Below are positions 1 through 9,700 of a stretch of DNA of 64,000 nt, in pieces. A program made the translations under genes and the position numbers. Position 1 is the stretch's first letter, and each line of letters starts with the position of its first letter. Below the pieces are notes generated by a model that worked only from the letters and a program-made list of their open reading frames with translations, had not been told where the DNA came from and did not search any database. Source of the stretch: Catalinimonas alkaloidigena (GTDB lineage Bacteria; Bacteroidota; Bacteroidia; Cytophagales; Flexibacteraceae); assembly GCF_900100765.1 (NCBI RefSeq), contig NZ_FNFO01000008.1, positions 186,001-250,000 on the forward strand, written 5' to 3'.

Positions 1-528
1 CTGGCCCGTTTCGGCATCCAGGTTGCCGGTCGGCTCGTCGGCGAAAAGAATCCGCGGCGCGTTGGCAAACGCCCGGGCGATGGAAACCCGCTGCTGCTCT
101 CCACCCGACAGTTGGGTCGGATAATGGTGCCGCCGGTCCTGCAAGCCCACGCGTTCCAGCAACGCCACGGCACGCTTTTCCGCACCACGTTCGCCCCGCA
201 GTTCGATGGGCACCATCACGTTTTCGAGGGCGGTCAGCGAGGGTAACAACTGAAAATTCTGGAACACGAAACCCACGTACCGGTTGCGCACGTCGGCGCG
301 CTCGTCTTCAGTCAGGTCGTCGAGCTGAATGCCGTTGAGGTAGACCGACCCGGTCGAAGCGCGGTCCAGCCCGGCACAGAGTCCCAGCAGCGTGGTTTTG
401 CCGCTACCCGACGGCCCGATGATGGCCGCAGAAGCGCCATCGGCCACCGAAAATGAAATATCTTGTAACACCGTGAGCTCCCGTTGGCCGGAGCGGTAGG
501 TTTTTCCCAGTTGATTGACTTGTAGCAT
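1..528 (-). CDS. ABC transporter ATP-binding protein, LolD/MacB/YbbA type (C-terminus cut by window edge)
   Basis: This encodes the nucleotide-binding subunit of an ABC transporter, which hydrolyses ATP at the inner face of the membrane to drive an FtsX-type permease. The visible 176 codons start at an ATG (526-528) and read [14 protein letters not shown]. The Walker A motif GPSGSGKTT lies near residue 38, the Q-loop region is [12 protein letters not shown], the signature is [14 protein letters not shown], and the Walker B/D-loop is [12 protein letters not shown]. The order and spacing match the LolD/MacB/YbbA subfamily (usual length about 220-230 residues), so roughly 45-50 residues lie outside the window. 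In many genomes a YbbA-like ATPase sits beside tesA. Here tesA is present but divergent, with a sulfotransferase gene inserted between them. The transported substrate cannot be told from the sequence. Confidence 0.93.
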   Translation of the reverse strand, partial: MLQVNQLGKTYRSGQRELTVLQDISFSVADGASAAIIGPSGSGKTTLLGLCAGLDRASTGSVYLNGIQLDDLTEDERADVRNRYVGFVFQNFQLLPSLTALENVMVPIELRGERGAEKRAVALLERVGLQDRRHHYPTQLSGGEQQRVSIARAFANAPRILFADEPTGNLDAETGQ

Positions 529-574
529 AAGGGTTGGTCAAACGTCCGTGCGCCGCGTTGCGTGGGCGCCCGGG

Positions 575-1315
575 CTAAATTACATATCCGAGCCGGTGTG
601 CCGTGGCTTCTACTAGCGGGCGAACCTGTGCTATTTCTTCGGCCGTCAGGTTTTCCTGCCACCGCCCCACTTTAACGTGATGGTCGTTCCGCGAATACGG
701 TCGCGACGTTTGCGCTTCCACAAACCGGTGGTTGTTCGTATTCTGCACCCGTTGCGCCCAGGCTTCCAGCGCTTCCAGATGGGCATCGGCCCGTAGGCCT
801 ACATCACGACACACTTCAGAAGCAAACGCAAGCGGGTCGGCAATCATCGCTTCGAATCGCATAATTTTGGCCCGATCGGCAACCCGGGCGTAGCCTTCGG
901 AGTTGATATAATGCCAATGGTACGCGCAGCGTTCCAACAGCGGACGCGCCAGCCACGCCTGCCAGTCGGGTGGTTTCGGGTGGTGGCCCCATTTTTGGGC
1001 AATGCCCACACGCAGGGAACAGATGGCATCCAACGGATGGCGCACCTGCCAGTACAGTTGCTGCGGAGGCGGCACCAGCGCATCGAGCGCTTCGATCGGA
1101 AACGACAGGCCGGGTGAGGCGGGATACGTTGCATGTGTCCTGGGCACTTTGATCGCCTGCGGCGTCTGGAAGTCGAGGTGCGGCACCTGATCAACGAACG
1201 GTTCGCTGTGGTACGTGTAATAGGGCAAGTGCTCGAAAAGCTCTCCGAAAATGGAAGTGCCACTGCGGCCACAGCCCAGAATCAGAACGTGGCGGAGGGA
1301 AGTGGGCGAATGCAC
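575..1315 (-). CDS. Sulfotransferase family protein (PAPS-type)
   Basis: The 246-residue product begins with a strand followed by a P-loop, LILGCGRSGTSIFGEL, which is the 5'-phosphosulfate-binding loop of PAPS-dependent sulfotransferases. A later segment, WQVRHPLDAICSLR, matches the 3'-phosphate-binding motif (R..P.D...S). The C-terminal VGRWQENLTAEE also resembles the family's conserved RVGRWRE region. These enzymes move a sulfuryl group from PAPS to a hydroxyl or amine acceptor; the acceptor here is unknown. No signal peptide or membrane segment is seen. The start is a GTG at 1313-1315, only 19 bases from the divergent esterase ATG, so the two promoters must overlap the neighbouring coding sequences. 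It lies 46 bases upstream of the ABC ATPase on the same strand and may be cotranscribed with it. Confidence 0.82.
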   Translation of the reverse strand: MHSPTSLRHVLILGCGRSGTSIFGELFEHLPYYTYHSEPFVDQVPHLDFQTPQAIKVPRTHATYPASPGLSFPIEALDALVPPPQQLYWQVRHPLDAICSLRVGIAQKWGHHPKPPDWQAWLARPLLERCAYHWHYINSEGYARVADRAKIMRFEAMIADPLAFASEVCRDVGLRADAHLEALEAWAQRVQNTNNHRFVEAQTSRPYSRNDHHVKVGRWQENLTAEEIAQVRPLVEATAHRLGYVI

Positions 1316-1334
1316 GTCAGAAGAAATTAGGAAG

Positions 1335-2069
1335 ATGAACGTGAAAAATAGAGATAAAAAAAATAAGGTCGCGGGCTACGCGCCGCTAAGCTTTGCTTTT
1401 TTACTGGTCCTTTTGATGGCCTGCCAGTCGGAGTCGACGAGCGAGACCACCGCCGCCGAGGCGACAGCGCCTGCCTCGACCGAAACGGCTGCCGCGCCCA
1501 CCGCTGCCCAGAAAACAATCGTGTTTTTCGGCAACAGCCTGACGGCGGGCTATGGACTGGAAGCCGATCAGTCGTACCCCAGCCTCATCCAGCAACGCAT
1601 TGACTCGCTGGGCTGGCCGTACCGTGTGGTGAACGCCGGGTTGAGCGGAGAAACCACGGCGGCGGGTCTGAACCGCCTCGACTGGGTGTTGCAGGATTCG
1701 GTCGACATATTTGTGCTCGAACTGGGCGCAAACGATGGCCTGCGGGGCATTCCACTCACCGAGACCCGCAGCAACCTGAAGAACATCATCAACCAGGTGC
1801 AGCAGAAGCACCCGGATGCGCAGATCGTGCTGGCCGGGATGCAGATTCCCCCGAACATGGGACCGGAGTATACGGCGGAGTTTCGTCAGATTTTCCCCGC
1901 GTTGGCCGAAGCCGAAGGCGTGCACCTCATTCCGTTTCTGCTCGACGGCGTGGCGGGTGATCCGGGCCTGAACCTGCCCGACGGCATTCACCCCAACGCC
2001 ACCGGTCAGTACCTTGTCCGCGAAAACGTTTGGTCGGTGTTGGAACCGCTGCTTCGCCCCACCGCTTAA
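1335..2069 (+). CDS. tesA: Arylesterase / lysophospholipase L1-like SGNH hydrolase, lipoprotein (TesA-like)
   Basis: This 244-residue protein is a GDSL/SGNH hydrolase of the TesA family, which cleaves esters, thioesters or lysophospholipids in the cell envelope. The blocks are clear: FFGNSLTAGYGL (block I, catalytic Ser), a Gly block, ELGANDGLRG (block III, GxND) and DGIHPNATGQ (block V, Asp and His). The N-terminus is basic, followed by a hydrophobic stretch ending LLVLLMAC, a lipobox, so it is probably a lipoprotein. A Ser/Thr/Ala/Glu-rich linker follows. I chose the ATG at 1335 because it gives a sensible signal peptide; an upstream in-frame ATG at 1251 lies inside the opposing sulfotransferase gene. 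E. coli TesA is a periplasmic homologue without the lipid anchor. Confidence 0.88.
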   Translation: MNVKNRDKKNKVAGYAPLSFAFLLVLLMACQSESTSETTAAEATAPASTETAAAPTAAQKTIVFFGNSLTAGYGLEADQSYPSLIQQRIDSLGWPYRVVNAGLSGETTAAGLNRLDWVLQDSVDIFVLELGANDGLRGIPLTETRSNLKNIINQVQQKHPDAQIVLAGMQIPPNMGPEYTAEFRQIFPALAEAEGVHLIPFLLDGVAGDPGLNLPDGIHPNATGQYLVRENVWSVLEPLLRPTA

Positions 2070-2115
2070 TTCTCTGCCTGTGTCTACTTCTGCTGAAACT
2101 TCTAGCGCTGGCCTG

Positions 2116-2961
2116 ATGCGCTACTCTTCGCTGGCGCGCCCGGTCGACTTTCGAATCTGGACCAACGCGGTCGTTGTCGTGGCGGCCCTGGTGGCCGTTG
2201 TCGGCGGTACGCTCTACGAAGTCTGGCAGCACCAGCCTTTGCAGGACGGTTTGCAAAAAGGTATTGCGCTGGGCGGCAGCGTGTTTCTGGGTTGGGCGCT
2301 GGCCCGTGAACTGGACCCCGACCACGATGTGTCGGGGCTGGTGGCCGGGGGGCTGGCCGCAGTGGGGTATTTCGTGTGGGGAGGGCCGCACTTTGCCTGG
2401 CTCATTCTGCTGCTGCTCTGCCTGCGCATCATCAACCGCATCACCGGGCTGCCCATGCGCCGCACCGACGTGCTGCTCGCCGTGCTGGCGGGCCTCTGGG
2501 TACTGTACCGGGGCGAGTGGATGGCCGGACTTCTGCTGGCGCTGGCGTTCCAAAACAACAGCCGACTGCCCGATCCGCAGCCCGAACACCGCTGGTGGGC
2601 GATGGGAAGTGTGGCCCTGGGGCTGCTTTCCTTGTTTCTGTTTCCGCTGGTGGGGGGCATCAGCAACGATTTCCCGATGGGCACGATCCTGACGGCGGTG
2701 GTAGCGACCGTCTTGTTCGTCCCCCTGATCATGCGCAGTCGGGAGGTGATCAGCCGGTGCGACGCAACGGCCACACCATTGCACCCCGCGCGTCTGCGTG
2801 CAGCACGGACCTCGGCGCTACTTATCTGCATGTTGATGTTGATCTGGTACGGGCAGGCCGGTTTCGTGCATCTTTTGCCGACCTGGGCCGCCATGGCCGG
2901 CACGGGCCTGTGGGGAATTTTTACGGCTTATCGCCCCGACGCCGGCCATCTCGCACGCTAA
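2116..2961 (+). CDS. Multi-pass membrane protein of unknown function
   Basis: I do not recognise this family. The 281-residue product is mostly hydrophobic, with about eight predicted membrane segments, including WTNAVVVVAALVAVVG near residue 16 and FAWLILLLLCLRII near residue 95. Charged patches (RELDPDHD, PDPQPEHR) would form loops. The ATG at 2116 was chosen; a GTG at 2080 is an alternative that adds 12 polar residues, and the still longer frame from 2014 would overlap the esterase gene. It follows tesA by 46 bases on the same strand and precedes the GH3-family gene by 72, so the three may form a unit, but no functional link is evident. Confidence 0.7.
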   Translation: MRYSSLARPVDFRIWTNAVVVVAALVAVVGGTLYEVWQHQPLQDGLQKGIALGGSVFLGWALARELDPDHDVSGLVAGGLAAVGYFVWGGPHFAWLILLLLCLRIINRITGLPMRRTDVLLAVLAGLWVLYRGEWMAGLLLALAFQNNSRLPDPQPEHRWWAMGSVALGLLSLFLFPLVGGISNDFPMGTILTAVVATVLFVPLIMRSREVISRCDATATPLHPARLRAARTSALLICMLMLIWYGQAGFVHLLPTWAAMAGTGLWGIFTAYRPDAGHLAR

Positions 2962-3033
2962 TCCTTTTTCCCCTAAATTCCGTATGCCCAAATGTTCCCC
3001 TCCCGGGGCAACATTCACATCGCATTACGACTT

Positions 3034-4578
3034 ATGGCTATACTAGGATCTGTGATTAAAGGGGTGATCCAACTGCGCGATACCCTGACCGGCGAAGAAG
3101 CGCCCTTTGCGGAACGCCAACGCAAGAGTTTGACCAATCTTCTGGAAAAGGCGAAAGATACCGCCTTCGGCAAACATTATGATTTTGCCTCTATTTTAAA
3201 AAGCGACAACCTGACGCAGGCCTTTGCCGAACGTGTGCCGCTGCACGATTACGATAAACTGCACGACGCCTGGTGGCACCGCAGCCTGGAAGGCGAAACC
3301 GACGTGTGCTGGCCCGGCAAAATCGAGTACTTCGCGCTGACGTCGGGTACGTCGGGAAGCGTCAGCAAGCACATTCCCGTCACCCAGGACATGATCGACG
3401 CCATTCGCAACACCGGCATCCGGCAGGTCTGGACGCTGGCGCACTACGATCTTCCGGCCGATTTCTTCGAGAAAGGCATCCTGATGCTGGGCAGCAGCAT
3501 TGATCTGGAAGAGAAAGACGGATACGCGCAGGGGGAAATCAGCGGCATCAGCGCCCGCAACATTCCGGCGTGGTTCGACGGCTTCTACAAACCGGGGAAA
3601 GAGATCGCGAAAATCGACGACTGGGAAGAGCGGCTGCAAAAAATTGCCGAGGAGGCACCCAACTGGGACATCGGAGCGCTGTCGGGCATTCCGGCCTGGA
3701 TTCAATTGATGCTGGAGCGCGTCATCGAGCACCACAACCTGAACAACATTCACGACATCTGGCCGCACCTGAGCGTGTACACCACCGGGGGCATTGCGTT
3801 TGAACCCTACCGGAAAACGTTTGAGAAGCTGCTGGCCCGCCCGCTGATTTACCTCGACACGTACCTGGCGTCCGAAGGCTTCATGGCGTTTCAGAGCCGC
3901 CCGAACGACCGCATGGCGATGGAGTTGATTCCCGACGAAGGAATTTTCTTCGAATTTATCCCTTTTGGTTCCGACACGTTCGACGACGCGGGCCTGCCCC
4001 GCGAAGGTGTAAAACCCGTTCCGATCGAGGAAGTGGATACCGAAACCGATTATGCCCTGGTCATTTCGACCTGTGCGGGCACCTGGCGCTATCTGATTGG
4101 CGATACGATCAAATTTACCGATCCGGAACGTGCGGAAATCATCATCAGCGGGCGCACCAAGCATTATATGGACGTGGCCGGGTCGCACCTGTCGGTCGAT
4201 AACATGAACGACGCCATGCGCCATCTTGAAGAAAAACACAACCTGACGATTCCTGAATTTGCCATCTCGGCCGAACCGTTCGAGGAGCATTTTGCCCACC
4301 GCTGGTTTGTCGGCACGGAACAGGACGTCGACAAAGAAACGCTGCGCGAATCGCTGGATGCGTTTCTAAGCGAGAAAAATAAAAACTACCGCATGGCCCG
4401 CGAAAAAGCCCTGAAACAGGTATACGTGGAGGTGGTGAAACCGGAGGTATTTTACGAGTGGCTGGAAAAGAACAAGAAGAAGGGGGGACAGATCAAAATG
4501 CCGCGCGTCCTCAAAGGCGACCAACTCGACGACTGGCGCGAATTTGCCGGTTTTACGGCCCCGGCAACGCAGCAATAA
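3034..4578 (+). CDS. GH3-family acyl-adenylating / amido synthetase-like protein
   Basis: The 514-residue protein belongs to the GH3 family, first known from plant enzymes that adenylate jasmonate or auxin and conjugate it to amino acids. The nucleotide-binding motifs are present: TSGTSGSVSKHIPV near residue 101 (phosphate loop), YLASEGFMAF near residue 275, and STCAGTWRYLIGDTIKF near residue 345. The remainder is the C-terminal cap domain. The substrates of bacterial GH3 proteins are mostly unknown, so the carboxylate used here cannot be named. The longer frame from 2992 starts with 14 unlikely residues; MAILGSVIKG at 3034 fits family N-termini. A strong intrinsic terminator follows the stop codon. 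It is a cytosolic protein with no signal peptide. Confidence 0.88.
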   Translation: MAILGSVIKGVIQLRDTLTGEEAPFAERQRKSLTNLLEKAKDTAFGKHYDFASILKSDNLTQAFAERVPLHDYDKLHDAWWHRSLEGETDVCWPGKIEYFALTSGTSGSVSKHIPVTQDMIDAIRNTGIRQVWTLAHYDLPADFFEKGILMLGSSIDLEEKDGYAQGEISGISARNIPAWFDGFYKPGKEIAKIDDWEERLQKIAEEAPNWDIGALSGIPAWIQLMLERVIEHHNLNNIHDIWPHLSVYTTGGIAFEPYRKTFEKLLARPLIYLDTYLASEGFMAFQSRPNDRMAMELIPDEGIFFEFIPFGSDTFDDAGLPREGVKPVPIEEVDTETDYALVISTCAGTWRYLIGDTIKFTDPERAEIIISGRTKHYMDVAGSHLSVDNMNDAMRHLEEKHNLTIPEFAISAEPFEEHFAHRWFVGTEQDVDKETLRESLDAFLSEKNKNYRMAREKALKQVYVEVVKPEVFYEWLEKNKKKGGQIKMPRVLKGDQLDDWREFAGFTAPATQQ

Positions 4579-4603
4579 CTTCCAATTTTGCTTTGCCTTG
4601 AAC

Positions 4604-4648
4604 AGCGCGGAAAGAGAACGAACGTTTGCTTTCCGCGCTCGTTTTTTT
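4604..4648 (+). terminator. Intrinsic terminator after the GH3-family gene
   Basis: An 11-bp perfect stem (AGCGCGGAAAG at 4604-4614 with CTTTCCGCGCT at 4629-4639) is followed by seven consecutive T from 4642. This is a textbook rho-independent terminator placed 25 bases after the GH3-family stop codon. Confidence 0.9.
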
Positions 4649-4670
4649 AAAGCATTTCTCAATTCAAAGA

Positions 4671-5075
4671 TTACGGGTTATACGATTTTCTGGCAATTGC
4701 AACGAATAGAACCAGCATGGCAAACGAAAAAATGATGTATGCTAGCACAAGCCTCTTCTCCCATGTCTTGATGTCGTCGCCATGCTTGCTGACGATGATT
4801 CGGTATCGTTTGCCGAACAGGAAAATGAAGTAGTTGACTGCATACACAGAAATGAAAATTGCAGCCCACGCTGAACCGACAAACTCTTTCTCAAGCGGAT
4901 AAAAATACAAGCCTCCTACACCGGCAATGACAAGAAGGATGGTAAAAAAAGACATTACATGAACAGCCTGAAAAGCCGGGCTTTTTATTTTGATAGAGAC
5001 ACTATACTTGTAAATGATGCTAAATAGTCGGAAGTAGATACGTATAGGATTCATCGACGAGAATGACTTGAACAC
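4671..5075 (-). CDS. Small membrane protein of unknown function (A+T-rich)
   Basis: The 134-residue product has three likely membrane segments: SFFTILLVIAGVGGLYF near residue 42, AAIFISVYAVNYFIFLF near residue 71, and VLAYIIFSFAMLVLFVAIA near residue 108. A basic loop FGKRYRIIVSKHGDDIKTWEKR separates the last two. I do not recognise the family. The gene is visibly richer in A+T than its neighbours and is bounded by two intergenic stretches, which suggests recent acquisition or relaxed selection. It faces the GH3-family gene convergently and could share the terminator between them. An alternative start is the Met at residue 8. Moderate certainty that it is coding. Confidence 0.6.
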   Translation of the reverse strand: MFKSFSSMNPIRIYFRLFSIIYKYSVSIKIKSPAFQAVHVMSFFTILLVIAGVGGLYFYPLEKEFVGSAWAAIFISVYAVNYFIFLFGKRYRIIVSKHGDDIKTWEKRLVLAYIIFSFAMLVLFVAIARKSYNP

Positions 5076-5256
5076 TTCTACCCAAAAGTAGCTTTCCTCC
5101 TAAAGAGATTTTCTTCCTATTCCCTCGCCTTCTTACACCATTTAGCTTCTTCTCTGCCGCAAGTTTAGCGGCGCGAAGCAGAGCGTAACCGCGGTAGCAC
5201 GCCGCTTGCCATAGGTCGAACTTTAAGCTCTCAACTTTCAACTCTAAACTCTCTTC

Positions 5257-6528
5257 TCATTCATACGAAATGCGGAAGCGGCTGAGGTCCGGGGTGTGGG
5301 CACGGGGGCGGGTGCGCTCGTAGTCGTAGAGGGTGCGGCCGAGTTCGCCCAGGAAGGGAAAGCCGATGGTGTCGTAGGCATAGTCGCCGTCGTTGAAGAT
5401 GCCATTTTCGTTCACCAGCACCACAGCCGACAACAGGAACTCGAGGTTGTTCTCAAAGTCGACGACGTAGGCGTTGTCAATCAGGAATCCGTAGGCATCC
5501 CCCACTTTATTGAAAACGCGGATTTGGCCGTCGAGCGGCGTTTTACGATCTCCAAACTGCAGGAACTTGACGTAGCTGTCGTGGTACGGTGGGTTCTCGT
5601 ACTTCGGATACCGAGACTCGCGAGGAAACTCCGACATCGCTTGGTAGACGAACCGGTAATCGTCGTCGGTGAGTTGGAAACGCGCTTGTTCCGGAACTGA
5701 CTCGGGAAACAACAATGCCCGGAGGAGTCGCTGTTGTTCCTCCAGGGGGTAAAAGTTCAGGCCGGAAAAATCTTTCGGTTCCATCACTACGTGGCCTTCG
5801 ATCATCTCGCCTTTGCCTTTCAGGATCGGCGCGGGTGCTTCGTAGACGCGTTGGCTGGTCACGAGCGGTTGTTCGTAAAGCAACTGCTCATCGGCATCGT
5901 AAAAGCGCACCGGGTTGGTCTGGCGGCTCTGCTCCGGCGTGCGGGCCACTTCCAGCCGGTGGAAAATCCGCGTGTCGGTGTAGCCTTTCGCGTGGAGGCG
6001 TTCGTTGAGCGGTTCCTGTCCGATGAACTCGTAGAGGCGGTTGTAGGCGTCGTTGTCGCTCACCAGCAGAATTTTCCGGACGTAGTGCGCCACGGACGGC
6101 AACCCTGTCGCCGAGGTCGTGTCTTCGTAGACCGCCGTTTGCCCCACCGCCCCGCTGTCGGTTAGCATCGTGCTGTATTTGTCCAGACCGGGAATGGCGA
6201 GTTGGTTCAGCTTTTCGAGGGCGAGCAACGCGGTGGGCAGTTTCGCCGTGCTGGCAGGGTAGAAGTAGCGGGTGGAATCGACGTTCAGGCGGTATGACCT
6301 GAACGTCGGGCGGTTCGCTGCGTCGCGGTCGATCTGCGTGTAGAGGATCTGGTATTCAAAATGTTCGGGCTGGCGTAACACCCGCTCCAGGACGGGCGAG
6401 TGGCGATTGCGCAACAACCGGATTAACAGGTCATTGCCCGGCGTGTCGGCCCCCGATGCCGCATGGTACGAAGAAGAACAGGCAGAAAGTCCCACAAGCA
6501 AGAAGAGAAAGATTCGACTTAGTAGCAC
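5257..6528 (-). CDS. Serine hydrolase, class A beta-lactamase-like lipoprotein
   Basis: This 423-residue protein resembles the beta-lactamase class A fold (PF13354-type). The Ser-x-x-Lys catalytic motif is YPASTAKLP near residue 93, and the SDN-type motif is VSDNDAYNRLYEF near residue 180. A KTG-like triad is not obvious; the segment VFNKVGDAYGFL near residue 338 may replace it. The N-terminus is a signal peptide ending LVGLSAC, a lipobox, so the protein is probably a lipoprotein. The substrate could be peptidoglycan peptides or a beta-lactam, but the length (true class A enzymes are about 290 residues) and the large insertion between the motifs argue against a classical resistance enzyme. 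The start is GTG at 6526-6528, since no ATG precedes the signal peptide. Confidence 0.8.
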   Translation of the reverse strand: MLLSRIFLFLLVGLSACSSSYHAASGADTPGNDLLIRLLRNRHSPVLERVLRQPEHFEYQILYTQIDRDAANRPTFRSYRLNVDSTRYFYPASTAKLPTALLALEKLNQLAIPGLDKYSTMLTDSGAVGQTAVYEDTTSATGLPSVAHYVRKILLVSDNDAYNRLYEFIGQEPLNERLHAKGYTDTRIFHRLEVARTPEQSRQTNPVRFYDADEQLLYEQPLVTSQRVYEAPAPILKGKGEMIEGHVVMEPKDFSGLNFYPLEEQQRLLRALLFPESVPEQARFQLTDDDYRFVYQAMSEFPRESRYPKYENPPYHDSYVKFLQFGDRKTPLDGQIRVFNKVGDAYGFLIDNAYVVDFENNLEFLLSAVVLVNENGIFNDGDYAYDTIGFPFLGELGRTLYDYERTRPRAHTPDLSRFRISYE

Positions 6529-6667
6529 TATTTAAATAAAAAATATGTCATATATTAACCAAAAGTCGCCGGGATGTCTCTCACCCTTATCGCATCCGGT
6601 GGCGCAAGAAATGACGCGAAGAAGAAGCTGCGCGCCGGGTGGGGCTCCATCTTCACACAACCTTTCA

Positions 6668-6675
6668 TAACTTTG
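6668..6675 (+). promoter_or_regulatory. Candidate Bacteroidota -7 element upstream of ileS
   Basis: TAACTTTG matches the TAnnTTTG consensus of Bacteroidota primary sigma factor promoters and lies 54 bases before the ileS ATG. No clear TTG -33 element is visible at the expected distance, so this is only a candidate. Confidence 0.45.
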
Positions 6676-6729
6676 TAAATCATCCACGGACCTACGCGCT
6701 TGGCGCAGCATCCGCTTTTTCAGACTGCC

Positions 6730-9700
6730 ATGAAGTATCCTGAATATAAGAATCCTGATTACGCGCAGATCGGGCAAGATATCCTCCAATTCTGGAAGGA
6801 GAAAGACATTTTCGAGAAATCGGTTTCCAGTCGTGAGGGCAACGCGGCCTACACGTTTTACGAAGGACCGCCCTCGGCCAACGGAACGCCGGGCATTCAC
6901 CACGTGATGGCCCGGACAGTGAAGGACCTGGTGTGTCGGTACCAGACGCTAAAGGGCTTTCAAGTAAAGCGCAAGGGCGGTTGGGACACCCACGGCCTGC
7001 CCATCGAAATTCAGGTGGAAAAAGAGCTGGGCATCACGAAAGAAGACATCGGCAAAACCATTTCGGTTGAAGAGTACAACGCCCGGTGCCGCGAGGCGGT
7101 GATGAAATACAAGGGCCAGTGGGACGACCTGACGGAGAAAATGGGCTACTGGGTCGACTTGCACGATCCGTACGTGACCTTCGAGTCCGATTACATGGAG
7201 ACGTTGTGGAACCTGTTGAAGAAGCTGTACGACAAGCACCTGCTGTATAAAGGCTACACGATCCAGCCCTACTCCCCGGCGGCGGGGACGGGTCTGTCGT
7301 CGCACGAGCTGAACCAGCCCGGCACCTACCGCGACGTGAAGGATACGTCGGTGGTGGCGCAGTTCAAGGTGGTGCGGAACGAGAAATCGGACTTCCTCTT
7401 CGACGCCCCTTCAGAGTCGGTGTATTTCCTGGCTTGGACGACTACACCCTGGACCCTGCCAGCCAACTCGGCATTGGCCGTGGGCGACAGCATCGACTAC
7501 GTTCGCGTCCGGACCTTCAATCCGTATACCTACGAGCCGGTCACCGTCATTCTGGCCGCCGCTCTCATGCCGCAGTACTTTTCTTCGAAAGCCGAAGGGC
7601 TGTCGCTGGAAGACTACAAGCCGGGCGACAAACAGATTCCGTACCTCGTGACCGGGACCTACAAAGGTCGCGAACTCCTGGGCGTGAAGTACGAACAACT
7701 GCTGCCTTACGTTACGCCCGAAAAACCTGCGTTCCGTGTCATTTCCGGCGATTACGTCAGTACAGACGACGGTACGGGCATTGTGCATATTTCGCCGACC
7801 TTCGGGGCGGACGACTACCGCGTCGCGCAACAGGCCGACATTCCGGCCATCCTGGTCGATTACCCTGACGGCAGCAAGGGGCCAATTGTAGACAAACAGG
7901 GCCGGTTTACGCCGGAAATCACGGACTGGGCCGGAAAATACGTGAAGAATTACGACGGCCAGGACGAAAACGACCCGAATTACAAGTCGACCGATGTACT
8001 GATCGCCATCAAACTCAAAGAAGAGAACAAGGCGTTTAAGGTCGAGAAATACGAACACAGCTACCCGCACTGCTGGCGGACCGACAAGCCCGTGTTGTAT
8101 TACCCGCTCGATTCGTGGTTTATCCGCACGACGGCTTACAAAGACAAGCTCGTGAAGCTGAACCACACCATCAACTGGAAACCCGTTTCGACGGGCATCG
8201 GGCGGTTCGGCAACTGGCTGGAAAACCTTGTGGACTGGAACCTGTCGCGTTCGCGCTACTGGGGAACGCCCCTGCCGATCTGGCGCTCGGAAGACAACCA
8301 GGCGGAGGTCTGCATCGGTTCGTACAAAGAACTGCAAAAGCATCTCGAAGAGGCGTTAGCAAGCGAGGCACTTTCGGACACGCAACGGGCGAACAACGAG
8401 GCCGCACTGGAGCGACTCCGTGCCGGTGAATTCGACCCGCACCGCCCGTTTGTGGACGACATTACGCTGGTGAGCAAAGAAGGGACGCTGATGTTCCGCG
8501 AGCCGGACCTGATCGACGTGTGGTTCGATTCGGGTGCGATGCCTTACGCGCAGTGGCACTATCCGTTCGAGAACGTCGAGTCGTTCGCCCAGAACTTCCC
8601 GGCCGATTTCATCGCCGAAGGCGTCGATCAGACGCGCGGCTGGTTTTTCACGCTGCACGCGCTGGCGGGGATGCTGTTTGACTCCGTTGCCTTCAAAAAC
8701 GTGATTTCGAACGGCCTGGTGCTCGACAAAAACGGCAACAAAATGTCGAAGCGGCATGGCAACGCGGTCGATCCCTTTCAGACGCTGGCTACCTACGGAC
8801 CGGACGCCACGCGCTGGTACATGATTTCGAACGCCTCGCCGTGGGAAAACCTCAAATTCAACCCCGACGGCGTGCAGGAAGTGCAGCGTAAGTTCTTCGG
8901 CACGTTGCACAACACCTACGCGTTCTTCGCGCTCTACGCCAACCTCGACGGCTTCACCTTTGCCGAGCCGCCCGTGCCGTTGGCCAACCGTACGGAAAGC
9001 GACCGCTGGGTCATCTCGCGCCTTAACACGCTGATCAAAACGGTAGAACGGGCGATGGACGAGTACGAACCCACCCGGGCGGCCCGCGCCATTCAGGACT
9101 TCGTGAACGACGACCTGAGCAACTGGTACGTGCGCCTGAATCGGAAACGTTTCTGGAAACAGGACTACAATGAAGACAAACGAGCGGCCTACCAGACCCT
9201 CTACACGTGTCTGATGACGGTCGCGCAACTGGCCTCGCCCATCGCCCCTTTCTACGCGGAGCGGTTGTACCAGGACCTGAACGGTGAAGCGCGCTACGGT
9301 GCGGAGTCGGTGCACCTGACCCGTTTCCCGAAGGCCGACGAGAAGGCCATCGACCAGGCGCTGGAATTCCGCATGTCGCTGGCGCAACGCGCCTCGTCGC
9401 TGGTTCACTCCATCCGCAAGCAGCACAAGCTGAAGGTACGTCAGCCGCTGTCGCGCATTCTGATTCCGGTGCTGAACGAGCAGGTGAAAGAGCAGCTTTC
9501 GGCCGTGGCCGAACTGATCCTCTCAGAGGTAAACGTGAAGAAGCTAGAGTACATCGACGATACGTCGGGCGTGCTGGTAAAGCGGATCAAACCGAATTTC
9601 CGCAAGCTGGGCAAGCAGTTTGGTCCGAAGATGAAAGACGTGGCGGCGCTGATCAACGGCTTTAACCAAGACGACATCCGCGACTTCGAGCAAAACGGTG

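Noticed and set aside
3196-4299. 367-codon open frame on the minus strand
   Set aside because: It is antisense to the GH3-family gene and has no motif.
5020-5241. 73-codon open frame on the minus strand
   Set aside because: Low-complexity and basic, overlapping the start of the small membrane protein gene, with no motif or ribosome site; I treat the stretch as intergenic.
5257-6528. Beta-lactam resistance gene
   Set aside because: The STAK and SDN motifs are present, but the protein is much longer than class A enzymes and lacks a clear KTG, so resistance cannot be claimed.
8356-9426. 356-codon open frame on the minus strand
   Set aside because: It is antisense to the core of ileS and shows no motif.
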